The notes below the pieces were generated by a model. It had not been told where the DNA came from and did no database searches. It saw only the letters and a program-made list of their open reading frames with translations. This document shows positions 49,761-62,900 of a stretch of DNA of 64,000 nt, one piece after another. Numbering within the stretch: position 1 is the stretch's first letter; every line of letters begins with the position of its first letter. The translations under genes were made by a program, and so were the position numbers. The stretch is from Brugia malayi (taxonomy: Eukaryota > Nematoda > Chromadorea > Rhabditida > Onchocercidae): positions 8,404,649-8,468,648 of the forward strand of contig NW_025062477.1 in NCBI RefSeq assembly GCF_000002995.4, given 5' to 3'.

Positions 49761-52700
49761 TTTACATCGAGCGACACATAATGGGTGATTACAACGGATT
49801 ACAACGAGGAATGGATGAGGAGATCACCGCTACTTGAACCATGAAATTGATTGCCAAACAACTCAGATATTGATGCCGCGAGTGTAATTTAATTATATCT
49901 CCAGTCCCATTTAATTCTATCATTGACCTTTCTTGTTCGTTCATTTTATGTATAAAAATAACAACAGTTTCAGCATTTAACATAATTAAAAACAACCAAA
50001 TAAGTTGATTGAATTTCAGCATGAGCACGAAATTTTAGCGCCAATCGTCTTACAAGGGAAAATATTTAAAGGTAGGCTTATTAATCATTTATTAAATGAC
50101 TCAACATAATACAGCTTTTCTGAAGAATGATTAAATGTAGCATCAACTAAGAGGATATGCAAATAAATATTGCCTAGCATCATCAATCAGTTCATTTCAT
50201 GCACTAAACATTACAACCGAACGCTATTTAGTCTGAAGTGCCGTATAACAGTAAATTGATAAAGAAGGTTTATAGGCACTACACTAACGATCTTCATCTT
50301 CTGTTGAGGTTAGAACTAGTTATTGAGGAGGGGAGACAGAGGCGCAGATCCACTTGCAAAGTAGCTGGTTTGACTTGCTTTTACGTGAGTTTGATTAGAA
50401 GAGCTAAAGAAAGGGTCGAAAGCAGAATTCATTATACCACTGCTGAAAATATCTTCATTCTTCCACAAAAAGCACAACCGAAACAATACACAACTCTTGT
50501 AAAGGAGACATTAGGCACGACACGAAACTAAAATGATTCATGCAAGTTGTCTTATTCTTTCGCGTTCCTAATAAACGTATTATCACATCTCAAATAATTT
50601 CGCCTACTATATTTTACACTTTTACTACCGAACTTTCTTCAACTTTCTACAGAGTGAATTATTTATTAGAAGACCCTAAGATCGTTTGAAATGTGATCGA
50701 AATATCGGTAATTTTGCAGTAGTTGAGTGTAATCTCACTTCCTCCAGTCAACTGTCCAATTATCATTATATTTACCAAGTTGTGAACTTAATAATGTATT
50801 TCTCAAGAATGGATTCTTTCTTTTGGTGATTTAGATTTCAATCAAATCTTTTATCATGCAAAGTCATAAACACACGACAAAAAGTTTATTTATAAAAAAT
50901 GATTTTGAATATTCAGATCTAAAAAATCTCGGAAAATTATACCGAAAAAAGTTGGAAAAAGCGGTAAAAAGAGCTGAAGACATAAAATAATGAAAAAAGA
51001 TCATTTTCAATAGGTGCATTAAAAAAAATTACATTAACACGAGCACATTTAATAATTCTATTTTGTGTTAAATCCCAGCACACAAAGCCTATAACTAACC
51101 GCAGAAAATTACGAGGATAATATATTTTTAAAAAAAAGTCAATTCAGAGATCGCAAGTGCTTGTTTACAGCAGAAACAAAAATACTTAAAAAGCATTATA
51201 ATAGGAACCAACAAGGAAGTCCTATAAGAAAATCAGGCTTCCAGGTTTCGAGATTTAAGAGTTGTTATAAGCTTGAAATATCATTTAAAATGTAAATGAA
51301 ATCGAATTCCTGTCTTGAATAAATTTTATTCAGCAGCTGATTATGAGCTGTAGAAGTGATCTTAAAATGCAGTTTGAAACCTTACTGGTTTCAAACGCAC
51401 AAATCATTCATAAAAGATTCGAAGAAAAATTTTAGTTTTGGGTAAGATTCCTAAAAATGACAAGATAGCATAAGCATCTAAGAGGAAATACGCTTGTTTA
51501 ACCTGGACAGTAAAAGTCAGAGAAAGTCAAGCAAAGACAATACGCACATTTTCAGTTTTTAGTTTTCTCTGCAGAAATTTATTCGAATTCGTTTTGTATT
51601 GTATAATGAAACAATACTTCACTTTAAAAAACTATGCAAACAGAGAGATGTAAAGATATCCAGAAATGTGACGAGAAAAGTTAATGACATACATATCACT
51701 CCGATGATCTCGTAAGACCTTTAGAAAGCTTACGATTAAAATTTCAGGGACAGTAATTACGCAAGTTTTATAGTTTTAACTGCAACTGCGTCGTGTTTTA
51801 AATTCGATCAACGCTTACGTTAAAATTTAATGATTTTTTTTTCAATGAAACTCAAGAGACTTGATTGTCAGATTGTTTGCTATATATGCTTGTGTTTTAC
51901 TTTTCAAAAATAACTGTAGCAATAACTCACCGCTATTATTACAGTTAAAAAGTAGGAAATATTACTAGATAACTCTACATGAAAGTATAAATACCTTGCG
52001 TTGTGTATATATAAACGATATATATAAATACATAAATGAGAACCTTGCATCGTGTATATATAAATGAGATAAGCTTATAATTTAATAAAGGGACATTTTA
52101 ATGAAATTTAAAGAAGACACATTCTTCTAAATAAAACTAATAATTATGATTCACTCAAAATTAAAGAGAAATGAGAAATGAAAAATGTAAGCTTAATATT
52201 AATAATTGATTGCAACTTGTTATTTTACAGTTCTAATTATTAGATCATTATGAAAAAGTTCGCAAAAAATTACTTCAGCAAAAATTGGTTATGGCAACAA
52301 ATCACACTGATATAGCTACTTTACATTTCCTTTACTATAATTAAAATGATTATCACTTATTAGTATTAGCAACACAGAACATGTAAAGGACCATTAAGAT
52401 ATAAAGAGCGAAGTGGTAAGAGTTAAAATTCAAGTGAATAGTAAATCAAAACCACATAAAACACGACAAGTGCCTTAAAATAACAGATGCCTTAGATTTT
52501 GAGAAATCTTTTAAAAATTAGCTATTTTCTTTTAGATTTTTTGGTTGTTTTTTGGAACTTCGTTTAAATTCTTGAATTGAAAAAATGGTCGTCTCTTAAC
52601 ACAGAAATTGAAAAAAATCAAAATTTTGAGTAATTTACCCATAATAGACTGAGAAAGTGTAAGAAATCATACATGAAAGCTATTAAGGGATTTACTGATA

Positions 52701-53455
52701 AAGAAATTCTGGGGAACATTGATAACTGATAATTTACTTCGAAACCCTCATTTACAAAAACTGCTAATATATATAGGAGAACATGCACAAAATGGATTTA
52801 AAATGGCAGGCAGGTAGAATTTCATGAAAGGATATGAATTATGTGTAAAATAAAGATAAGATGCACTACAATACCATACAAGTGATTGATATTTAATTAC
52901 AAATTTATACAAAATAAGAACAAGCAGTACAACTGCTGGAGATACGAGGCTAACCAATCAAAAAGCACGCCAAATGCATCCGTTTCTACTAATTAGTCGA
53001 TTCCAAATGATCAATATTATAATATAAAGCATTACATTGCTTCTTGGATTACAAGAGATCGATAAATATTTCATGGATAGCGATCTGTCGATCATTTCGA
53101 CATAGATTAAAGTGAATAATCTGTTCAGTCGTGAATTGGTACTTCCTCTCAAACAAATGCATTTCACTTTTCCTACAGGCAGTTATCTCGTTGAGAACTA
53201 TTCAATATAGGCGTGAAAATTCATTGTGTTCATTGTAAGAAATGAACCATAATGTTCAGAAATGATAACTAAAGCAAAGTAAAGAAGTTCGAAAACTAAA
53301 AAAGAAAGACAGATATTATTTGTCGGTTATTCTTTAAAAATATCCCTCTCAGTTAAACTAAAAGAATAAACGAAAAATCTGAGAATTCTCCAACAGCTGT
53401 CAATTGCACAACATACTAAAAAATATATATGTATATATACATATATACTACACGA

Positions 53456-53689
53456 TTAAAAAAGCGTTGACTGGTAGTAAGGTATAACTATCAAGTGAGG
53501 CTTTTGAGAAAGTGCTATACAGGACAGTAAAATGTAAGGTGAGAATAGCTGCTGTGCTGATTTTTTAGAATTGAAAGGTGGAAATGATATAGTATATATC
53601 TCCCCACAGTGGATTTGTTGAGCGATGGTAATGGGAATAGTAATTACGACAGCGAGAGTCACAAGACGCAAATTGAAACAAAAATCCAT
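53456..53689 (-). CDS. possible small secreted protein or first exon (uncertain)
   Basis: A 77-codon minus-strand frame starts MDFCFNLRLVTLAVVITIPI and continues to TIAQQIHCGE, resembling a cleavable signal peptide (cut after IAQ or AQQ). It lies 51 nt downstream of the stop of the TP53INP-like gene on the same strand, so it may simply be part of that 3' UTR. No cysteine framework or partner exon was recognised. A chance open frame is the main alternative. Confidence 0.2.
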   Translation of the reverse strand: MDFCFNLRLVTLAVVITIPITIAQQIHCGEIYTISFPPFNSKKSAQQLFSPYILLSCIALSQKPHLIVIPYYQSTLF

Positions 53690-53740
53690 GCTTTTTTGTC
53701 GACCACTTCTCCGAGTTCACAGCAACCTTTAGTCTAACAT

Positions 53741-55784
53741 TTAATTCAAAGTGTTCACTTTGCGGTCGTTGTTACGGCCAGCTAGCAAACGACTGGTCTT
53801 CTTTGAGCGCGATTTCGTTTTTGAATCCGTTGCAAAATGCCCAGCAGCGGTGGATCTGCAGAAGATCGCATTACTTTCATTTGAAACAGAAAGTATTGTC
53901 GCTTCTGGATGATCCTCCAGTTTTCTGTTTCTAAGACTTCTTATGATTTTCTTGCTATCCTCTGAACTTCATAAATTCTACAATCGTGTTTAATTTACTT
54001 CAATTTATTTCAGACTGGGTTTTAAGATAGCGATGTTTTCGATAAAACTTCATAAATGATGAAATCTCAATTACAAAGTAATTCTGAACGATATCTAAAC
54101 TTCATGTATACAAAAGGAATTAAAGGTTACTAAATAAAAATTAAAACTTACAAATGCCAATTAACAAATCCTGCAGGAAATTGAAGAAACCCCGAAATAT
54201 GCTTACTTAGCATCATAAATAATTTTTTTCTAAACCAAATTTGGATGATTTCAAAGCCGAAAATAAAGAACTCATGGTGAAAATATGAATAGGTATGAAC
54301 AAATAGCTTAGTTTGCTTTATGATTGAATGCTTTACCTATCGATCTAAATACATCCTATCCAAAAAAGAAGCACCTCGATGTGTTCAACAGTAGTATTAA
54401 AATGTAAGATAGATCTTCAAACCACATTCTTCTTTGTCAGAAGTGAAAACTGACAGACGAAAACAGCAAAGCACTTCATAAACTGATGTCTCTTGAAAAC
54501 GAAATTCCTGAATCTATCTTCTACTTGTGATATTTGAAGATAATAGCAATCGATCGATCTATTGTTGCCAGCTACAAATGAATAAAAAACTAAATTTACC
54601 TCTTCATTTTAGCAGCATTATTCAGCATGTTCAATGTTTTATTATTGGTAGTGTTGTTGATAGTATTGTTTGCATGTTTTTTGTCTGCGTCACTACTTAT
54701 TCCAAGCAGATGATTCTCGAAAAGCTGCAACCAAATTTCCACCTCTTTGAAATTTGAGACTGTCCATAGCATAAACATAGTATAAATTTAAAAATAGTAC
54801 AATTAATTCCTGATAAAATTTAAATATTGACAACAGCCTGCACCTTCCGCTCCAACTCCTTTCTTTCAATAGCCTTCTGCTTTGCCTGACGCATTCGTTC
54901 GACATGTCTGCCCGATATTCCGTTGCGTGATCCTCGACTCAAATCACATGTACAATCGCATCTAACACGTTCCTGTAACAGCACGTCATTACGTGGAGGA
55001 GTCGATGCAGGTGATAATGATCGTGAAGATTCCGTAACCACCGTTGAAAGTTCATCATCAATTGCTATCAAATCCGGTTCCGGAATAATTACAGGTGTCG
55101 AACGACCAGAAGATAATTGCCCTAAAAATATTTGCTTATAAATAGATTCAATATTTTCATCCACCTATTTTGAACAGCAATATTGTCGTAACAACTGTAT
55201 CAATCAATTTATAATTGTTGAATTTTTACTGACAGTGTGGGCAATAAATAAAGCTAAGTAGTAGCTTTGTTTCGAACTGCTTCCGTCATAGCTTATGACG
55301 TTGTACTAACATATCAGTAATGCTGTATTCTACGAAGAGTGATATCTCCTTCTTACCATCAACCAAAATCCAGTCGTCATCTTTAGTTTCCGAACTTGCA
55401 CTTGGTAATGTACAAACAACCAATTCGGTGGAATTCGTCAGCACGGTAACATTCTCCTATGAATCAAAATCGTTTTTTTTTTTTTTTTTTTGCTATTTTC
55501 ATAACTGCACTAAACCTCAAAAGTTTTTCAGAAAAGTTCGTCAAAAATTCCAAACAAGAATTAAATTGTGATAAAAGAATATTTAATTAACAGCTCAACT
55601 GCCGAAGAATATCAACATCACTGATGATGTGAACCAGTAATTTAAAGCCAACAGACAAAAAAAAAAAAAACTGAAATTCTTATTTGCATTCAAGTAAACC
55701 AGAAAAGTATGCAATATTTACTTTTGTGTTACTGCTATTAACATCCTCACTGCCAAAGAAATAACCATAGAAAGCGTCCAGCAT
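53741..55784 (-). CDS. TP53INP/DOR-like autophagy protein with LIR motif
   Basis: Five exons on the minus strand: 55784-55722, 55456-55307 (or ending 55334), 55164-54844, 54724-54600 and 53930-53741, giving 282 (or 273) residues. Phases 0, 0, 0, 2 agree. The N-terminus MLDAFYGYFFGSEDV resembles the MFxRLxxLFFxEV start of TP53INP1/2. Residues 47-54 read DDDWILVD, matching the family's EDDEWILVD; WILV after three acidic residues is a canonical LC3-interacting region. A basic helix ending exon 3 (RHVERMRQAKQKAIERKELE, about 157-176) matches the Arg/Gln-rich C-terminal helix of TP53INP2. The rest is Ser-rich and disordered, with an Asn/Thr-rich patch (exon 4) and a basic end. The family shuttles between nucleus and autophagosome and aids autophagy and transcription. 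Read-through of the exon 3 donor would stop at 54820 and give a shorter form. The exact exon 2 donor is uncertain. Confidence 0.6.
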
Positions 55785-58700
55785 ATTGTAGTTGTAATTG
55801 GTTGGTAAGGTCGAAAAAATTTGCAAAAAATTCGTTAAAATGTGAATTTTTCTTAGTTGGAGAAGTAGGAATTATACAGAAAGAGTTTCTGTACAGGAAA
55901 GATTGATCAGTAATGAGGAAAATAAGAAATTTGCTGCAAATAGATTATAGGTTTCAGTAAATAGAAGGACGGCAAATTCAGTAATGAAAATGACTATTGT
56001 AATAAAAGGATATGGCAAAGTACGGAAGCAAGCAAGTGAGGATTGTTGTGCGGGGGATGCCTGAAATAACAACTTAAATTAATCGGAAAAGTTATTTGAT
56101 TTCATAGCAACAACAAGCATTATTCTGCCAATAAAAGTAATCATAAATAAGTTAGGTGAGATATTATTTCAGCAAGTTTAAATGGATCATACCTTATAAT
56201 CCTTAATAAATAGTGACACATCTCCTCATATAAGAAGAGGTCAAAAGTTTAATGCAGTCAGAAATCCTCTAACCTAGGCAGAAAGCAGAACTGCAGAATT
56301 ATTTTGAAATCAAAATGCTAAGAGGTAACAACTGAACCATATGAATATCTAACAAACAGAGCCATAGAAATGAAGAAAGGCAATGAATGAGGAGATTTCC
56401 ACACAGATCACCTCGTCCTTGACCGGTATACTCGCTTTGGATACACGGGATACGATGATATGTTAATTTGTATCTAATTTGTAAATGAAGTTCTCGGATT
56501 CACAATAAAGTTTTGTATAACAATATGCAACAGTATAAATATTCGAAAAAAAAAAACTCAATTTGAAAGCTAGATTCTACATATCGCATGTTTAGCCATC
56601 TACGCTTTTTATGGATACAACACTTCGTCACTCCTACTGATTAGATCGATCTCGTAATATTCTCTTACAATTTTTCATTTGTTTAGGAATAAAGACGTAC
56701 GAAGGAAGCATATATAACTTGAATTTTCAGTGAGCAATGAAAGCAAAAACTTGACAGATATCATAAATTAGAAAGAAATTCCTTTGTTTAACCTTTTGAG
56801 ATATATTAGAAGAAATCGATTACCACAGAATAGGTGCTTTGAGTTTTTAAATAAGAACAAAAAATCGAAATCTATGTCCAAATACAAAAGCACAGAAATA
56901 ATTGTGCTTCACCCATATCTCCTTCCATTATTTTAAATGGTCTAATAACCAGCAATACGATTGCCAAAATGAGTTTTGAATACTTAGCCGAAAAAAAAAA
57001 CCCCAAACAATGACCACACATCAATTAATGCATAAATTTACGAGCAAATTGAGAGAAGATTTGATTTGAGAGAAGATTTGATAAGAAAAGTATGATATGT
57101 AAGTGCTCGGCTGATTTTTTTGACAAATGAAATAAAAATACGCTAGATGAGAGTAAAGCAATAGAGTGTTTTCAATCTCCGTTAGAACACAGTGTGATCA
57201 ACAATGGTGAAGGTGGTACTGGTGGTACCGGGCTGATTGAAATTTGTTTGAGAAAACTCCCTCTTCACAAAAAAAAAAAAAAAACTTTCTACCAGCAAAT
57301 AAAATAGGAAAGTCAGCTCTTCCCAATAATATAAGGAAAGATAAGTTTTTTGTTTATGCTCAATTTACAACTTCATTTTCTATGTCATATGATGATTTCA
57401 ACTGAATTTCTATGTGACATTTACTGAAACATTTGACAAAAAGGTAGTAATATAAATAAGAAAGCATACACGCATGACTGTTTTAGATTATGTATCATAA
57501 TTCGACAGTTCTTGAAGATAAATTCTGCAGTACAATTTCTACACTTCTCCTCACAGCGTAAAAAATGAACACTTTAGAAAAACTCTCCTGTGTGTATTTT
57601 ACATTTGCGTCATTTTAGTATTCTACATAATAATTGATAAGCAATTCAAAGTATAGAAAAGTTTAAAAATTTTGCAAAACAGGAGGAAAATTAATCCTAA
57701 AATCATTACTGGAAAATACCACGGTCAGATTCAAGGAGAAATGTTGAAATGAATAAGAAGAATTAAAAATAATTGATATAACGCGGTCAATACCCAACAG
57801 TGATCTTAAGTATTACTTCAAATTATTGTGTGAACAACAATAGATGCAATTCGCTTAAGAATGTACACAATAAATATCTACGTATTAAATTAATTCAATA
57901 GTGTAAATATTAATAAATAGCACTTAACAAAAGCTATTATATTATTATTCATCTAGTAAGAAAATGCATTCAGAAACAAGAATATTCCTGACCCGGTATG
58001 ATTCAAATAGGTGTAGTGGCAAATTTTAAGTCATGGCTCACACTTTTAGTATTTAAAATTTTTTGGGTCGTTCGAGCGACTGACAGGCATATCTAACATA
58101 AGTCAGAGGAAATAATCGGCCACCGAGAAAGGTGAGAGGTGTATTGCAAGGTAAGTTATTCGATCATGAATCAATCCATCTTTAATTCTTTGCAGCACTC
58201 TTCGTATCCTCTAACTGCGATATAAAATGATATGAACGCACACTGTGCCAGCTGAGCACATCAAATAATTCAACCCTCTACTCTCTATCTAGTCTTCTAC
58301 TATATGCATAGAACAGAAATAAATAGGTTTCAGGTACACACTGCTAACGGCAACAAATGAACTGCAAAGACTGTACTCCAAAATAAGTGCACAGTATAGA
58401 TAAGGCTGTCGTCAATGTGGCATCCATCATCCCACATTCCATGTCGTCTTTCTGCCATGCGATCACCCACAGATAATTGCGTTTACTGTGGTTTTCATTT
58501 GAAGAACACATCCTTCATATTATTTTTTTATTATATTGAAAGACATACTTGTCCTAGAAATTTTACTGTTGGCTCTTTTGGACATATAAGTTATCTTGGG
58601 GCATTAAAATGTTAAGTGATAGCCCAGTAGTTGAATTATATTAGTTTCATTAAAGATGACAAAAATATTCACTCAGTGGTTAGGGTATCAGCTGATCTCA

Positions 58701-59888
58701 TGAAGCGGATTTAGTGTAATAAGCAGAAAATCACACCCCGTGCAATGGCCAGCTTTTCAGCAATTAACTAATGTATCGAAGATTTCTCGGGAGAAGGCAA
58801 AGAAGCCTTTTTTTAGCAAGGAATTGCATCAGTATCCATTAGACAGTAATGAGTGGAAGAAAATGAGAAATTCATAACTGATAGACGGGAATTGCAACTA
58901 CTGAAAAAAAGCTGACTAGGACATGACGTGTCACCTCATACTGACCTCCTCATTAAATAAGGGAATTTTATGAGGTAAATAATAATTAATGAGAAATGCA
59001 AAAACTCAAGAAACTTTTCTAAACGATTACTTCTCATATTTCCTGCAAAATAAGAGATGTTTGATAGAGAAAGAGAGGGAGAAAGAAGAAACTTTCTTCG
59101 TATTGATTTTCCTGCTCGTACATTCTTTTCGTTGTCTTCCACAGAGACATGGGCTTTTCGAAGGGTACAAAATTTGTTTGAAGATTACGGAGAAGAGAGG
59201 AGAAGAGGGGAGAAGAGAAAAGAAGAGAAGAGAAGAGAAGAGAAGAGAAGAGAAGAGAAGAGAAGAGAAGAGAAGAGGAGAGAAGAGGAGAGGAGAGGAG
59301 GGAAGGGAAGGAAAGGGAGCAAGTAACTGTTTGCATTCCTCGTCCTCTCCATAAAACATTTTATTCACTTGGCAACAAACATAGAAAGCACGAGTGTCGG
59401 TCTTAAGTTGAAGGGACACACACATAGTTGTCATTCTGGACCATCCATGGTCAACTTGAGGGTTCTTATATGTTATCTTCTGCCTTATTTAGCCAGGGAT
59501 GGAACCGAGAATCAATACGCATACAGCAACGGCTAAAGGTAGCACTAATAGTAATATTATTGCTTATTGCTGTAGCTCCAAAGCAGTAATTGTACCATGA
59601 TTAACAACGCCAAAACATATCTCTTTAAGTGCTACTACTTTGCATGCCAGAGAAATGACTTCCTTAAAAAATTAGCTAATTCGGAACTGCCGAGAAGCTA
59701 CTGTTGCTGTTGCAAGTGACAGTTCGTTATTTGAATGACCGATAATGATTGTTGTGTCCGGAAAGGGAACACTTAGCGGAAGCAAAATAATCATATTTTT
59801 TATACGAAAATTACAGCACAAGGAAGTGAAGAAGTGAATTTAAACAAAAATAAAAATTAAGCATCAGTGAAGAAGAATCGTATCATAC
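55785..59888. other. upstream region of the TP53INP-like gene
   Basis: About 4.1 kb of mostly AT-rich DNA. A proline/threonine-coding patch on the minus strand at about 57180-57235 follows an acceptor-like TTTCAATCAG, but its frame and partners are unclear. A sequence near 58079-58145 is followed by a good plus-strand donor at 58151 (AAGGTAAGT) but is not open. It also contains the AGAAG-type repeat (59191-59320). Confidence 0.45.
59191..59320. repeat. (AGAAG)n purine-rich minisatellite
   Basis: About 20 pentanucleotide units of AGAAG/AGAGG on the plus strand, all purine on one strand. The long open frames across it on both strands are products of the repeat, not genes. Confidence 0.95.
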
Positions 59889-59922
59889 CTTCGCCAGTTG
59901 TAGTCGCCATTTGACTCATCAT
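59889..59922 (-). CDS. possible isolated first coding exon (uncertain)
   Basis: A minus-strand ATG opens MMSQMATTTGE and is followed in phase 1 by a GTATGA donor. It could be the first exon of a gene running toward lower coordinates, or an alternative 5' exon, but its phase does not join the TP53INP-like start exon and no partner was found. Confidence 0.2.
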
Positions 59923-62900
59923 GATGATCTACTGTTTTTTCATTAAACAATCAATTGCTTTCAAAATCTAATCAATGATGATGATTTCCTTGATCGAATG
60001 AAGGGGATAAAACGAGAAAAACTTTGCCATCTTTTTTTCCAAAGCAATCTTTCGAATGTTATGGAAAAATATGAGAAGACAGAAATCTCAGGCCAGAAGG
60101 AAGAATATACACAGATAACTTCTATTCACCTTCTATGATTTGGACCTCCAAATATATGTCACCTGCTGCAACAGCTAACACGATGAATATAGGAAAACAT
60201 CAGGCAAGTATCGCCAACACCCGGTGGGTAGTTCAATCGAAGTATATATGATGATCAGTGCCACCACGACCACCAACATCCATCCCACTACAACTTATCG
60301 ACCCGACAGCGTCCACCTTAGGCGTATTATGTTTGTGTCCATCTAACTGTTTTGCCTCTGATGGATGGTACGCGGAAAGTAGTACAAGCTGCCGCAGTAA
60401 GGCCTACCATTCATTTTATGATAGAATGATGGATAGACGAAAAGGAATCAGAAAAATGTCGTTGTGGCATCAATGGGAAAGGAAAGGAAAGCAAGAAGAT
60501 ATTTACAATGCCATGATAATAGTGACTGAGATAATAATAGGTAAGTAGGCGGGTGGATGGGTAGGTAGGAAGATAGGTACATAGTAGTGGTAGTAGTAGT
60601 ATATGTATCGATTCATTGAAGAGATGCGATGAACTAAAGGCCGTCCTTTCGTATTGACGACGTGTTGTGCCTTGCCTTCATGTTGTGTAGGGAGAGCAGA
60701 AGTGTTGCAAGATTTCTTCGGAATTAGAAATTAGAGAAGCAGCCATGAAACGGCTCGAGATCGAGAGCAAGAAGGTTTGGTCCATGAAGGCATTGTTGCA
60801 TTCTCAGTAGAGTTGCTGCACTGATGATGAGTTAGCATTAAGGATTGAAATGATGATCGGAAGGGTGAATTGTGATATGCTGGAAATCTTAAGGAAGATA
60901 GGCATCTGCCTAGAGAAGGATAGGAGAATATTTTATGGTGAGATAAAGGGTCAAGTTGAAGGAGCAATATTGCAGAAGATAGAATGAGATTTTGCCAATC
61001 AGAGAAGTATTGTGAAATAATAGAAATATGAAAGATATCACTCTGAAGTTTCGTTTCAGTAGTGCTGTAAGTTTCATAGTTTGTACTTTATCCGAGGATC
61101 GTTGTGTCGCTTCGTAACTTTTACTGATATATAAACATTCAGAATGGAATAGAAAAGACAATATGAAGGGAAGAAAGCTAACCACAAATCGATCGGCGAT
61201 CAATAATGATTGCTAAGAATTAAAAGAAGTGTGGTGCAATATGACATACTCCTCTTAATTTTTAGATTTTAGATTCAAAATCTGTTTCATTATTGGTTCC
61301 GTAGAGAATGTGACAGAGCAAAGAAATAAATTACTTAAATAACTGAATTGACTGAATCTTGTTGACAAAATGTGGAGAGTTGAAAGGTTAATTTCACGTA
61401 TTTTTCCATCAACAGATTTTCATTCCAAATGATGGATCTGTTACATTTTTGGCGATTTAGTATCGCTGACTTTTAGAGATAAGCAAAACGTGTGTTAATA
61501 TTATGAAAAAAGATCTTATCTGTATTTTATAGAGAATTGCAAATATATTATTATTTCTCAATATTCCACACAGTTTGTTAGCAATTTACATGAAGCAATT
61601 ATTCTTGCTGAGGTTTTTATTTTTCTGTTTCCGTTAGCATTTCGATAACTTTGCATGACTCCAAAAATCCAACATCCAACAAAATAGGATGGAAAACTGT
61701 TTAGGTGGAAAATCCTTATAAATTTACCAAGCCCTTCATATTGTAATAATGGGTACTAGCTGGACAAAGATAAGCTTTTATACCTTTACCCAAAGGGTAC
61801 GTAAAATGACATGTAAAATAGATAAACAAAGCAAAAAGACCGTAAAAGGTCAAACTTTAAGATTACTCATTTGGTGAAACAGAATAAATGCAAGAGACTG
61901 GTATTTAGCGATATCATATCATGAGGGTTGTTAATAAGATGAGCTGTTTCTTTTAAATAGCTATGTTTTTTGAGTTACTCGTACTTTTGACCTTTAGCAT
62001 TCTGACCCGAGTTATTAATGTGAACTCAACCTGTGGTACCGTGTGACACTATAAATTAGGAGCGCTTGAGATTTGTCACCTTTCTCTAATCTGCACATAT
62101 CATCTTATGGCTTTCCACTGAATAAACAAATGAAGGACTGTTTTGAATGCTGTCTATGCGTTCATCCCGGTTGAAAGCAGCAAAGCCACACAATCAGAAG
62201 ACTGAAATAGAAATACCATAACAGGTATAAGGAAGAAAAAAAGTTAGAAATGTTGACATTTTTTTTTGTTCATACTACAAGTGGAATGAATGGTAAAAAA
62301 GATAGTTTCCTAATATTCTCCTAAATTTCAAATTATATGTAGTTATTTGAAGATTGATATACTTCACTAATTTCAGATTTTAAAAGTTATTTGTGAGAAT
62401 TTTGTCTCCCACCTTCGATTCTTAAATTGAAAGGTCTTCGCTTTCATAAAAAACTTCTAAATTCCTTTTGTTTTAGAATAATTATTATTTGTATTCGATA
62501 TTTGGATTAATTGTACCATTAATTGTATCATCACCTTCTAAAAAATTTTGTTTTCACTTATGTCACGATTTTTCATGCTTTTTCTTTAAAAACCATCAAC
62601 GGTGGAACAAACAACAAATCGAAATAATTAACTTAAACAACTAAAATTATCCACTCTTTCGGGAAGTGGATGACCTATAAACAGTTGCTGCGAGCACTTG
62701 TTTCATCACCAGTAAACGCGATACACTGAATAATATCCGACTGCTCTTGATAATAGAAGACGTATACTATTGACCGGATTTTTATTTAAAGCAGTTGATT
62801 TTCTGGAGAACAAAATCTAGTTATTTTCTATTTATTTTAACAAAAAAGCAACACTATAAGTAATTTTTAATGAATCGAAAATTGCATTTAAGCAAGAGTT

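Larger units (their letters stand above)
45196..53740. other. large AT-rich intergenic region
   Basis: About 8.5 kb with no confident gene. It contains a TA/CA microsatellite (46851-46915), the foldback element at 48528-49760, and isolated open frames (45659-45874 plus, 49789-50028 minus, 50238-50531 plus without an ATG start, 53456-53689 minus). Two of the minus-strand ones begin with hydrophobic, signal-peptide-like segments, but none has supporting exons or a recognised domain. Confidence 0.5.

Noticed and set aside
50238..50531. Open plus frame of 97 codons
   Set aside because: It begins with GTG, has no acceptor or domain, and lengths like this are expected by chance in 64 kb on six frames.
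53837..53884. Plus-strand ATG with MPSSGGSAEDRITFI, looking like an N-terminal exon
   Set aside because: It stops after 15 codons with no donor, and the same DNA encodes the well-phased last exon of the minus-strand TP53INP-like gene.
58671..58730. actcagtggttagggtatcag resembling the 5' part of a tRNA or tRNA-derived SINE
   Set aside because: The B box and acceptor stem are missing and no poly-A or repeat tail follows.
59027..59434. Long open frames of up to 135 codons on both strands
   Set aside because: They arise from the AGAAG repeat, which has no stop codons in these frames, giving Lys/Glu/Arg or Ser/Leu/Phe runs.
59480..59560. Minus-strand ggttccatccc resembling a tRNA B box
   Set aside because: No matching A box or cloverleaf could be drawn.
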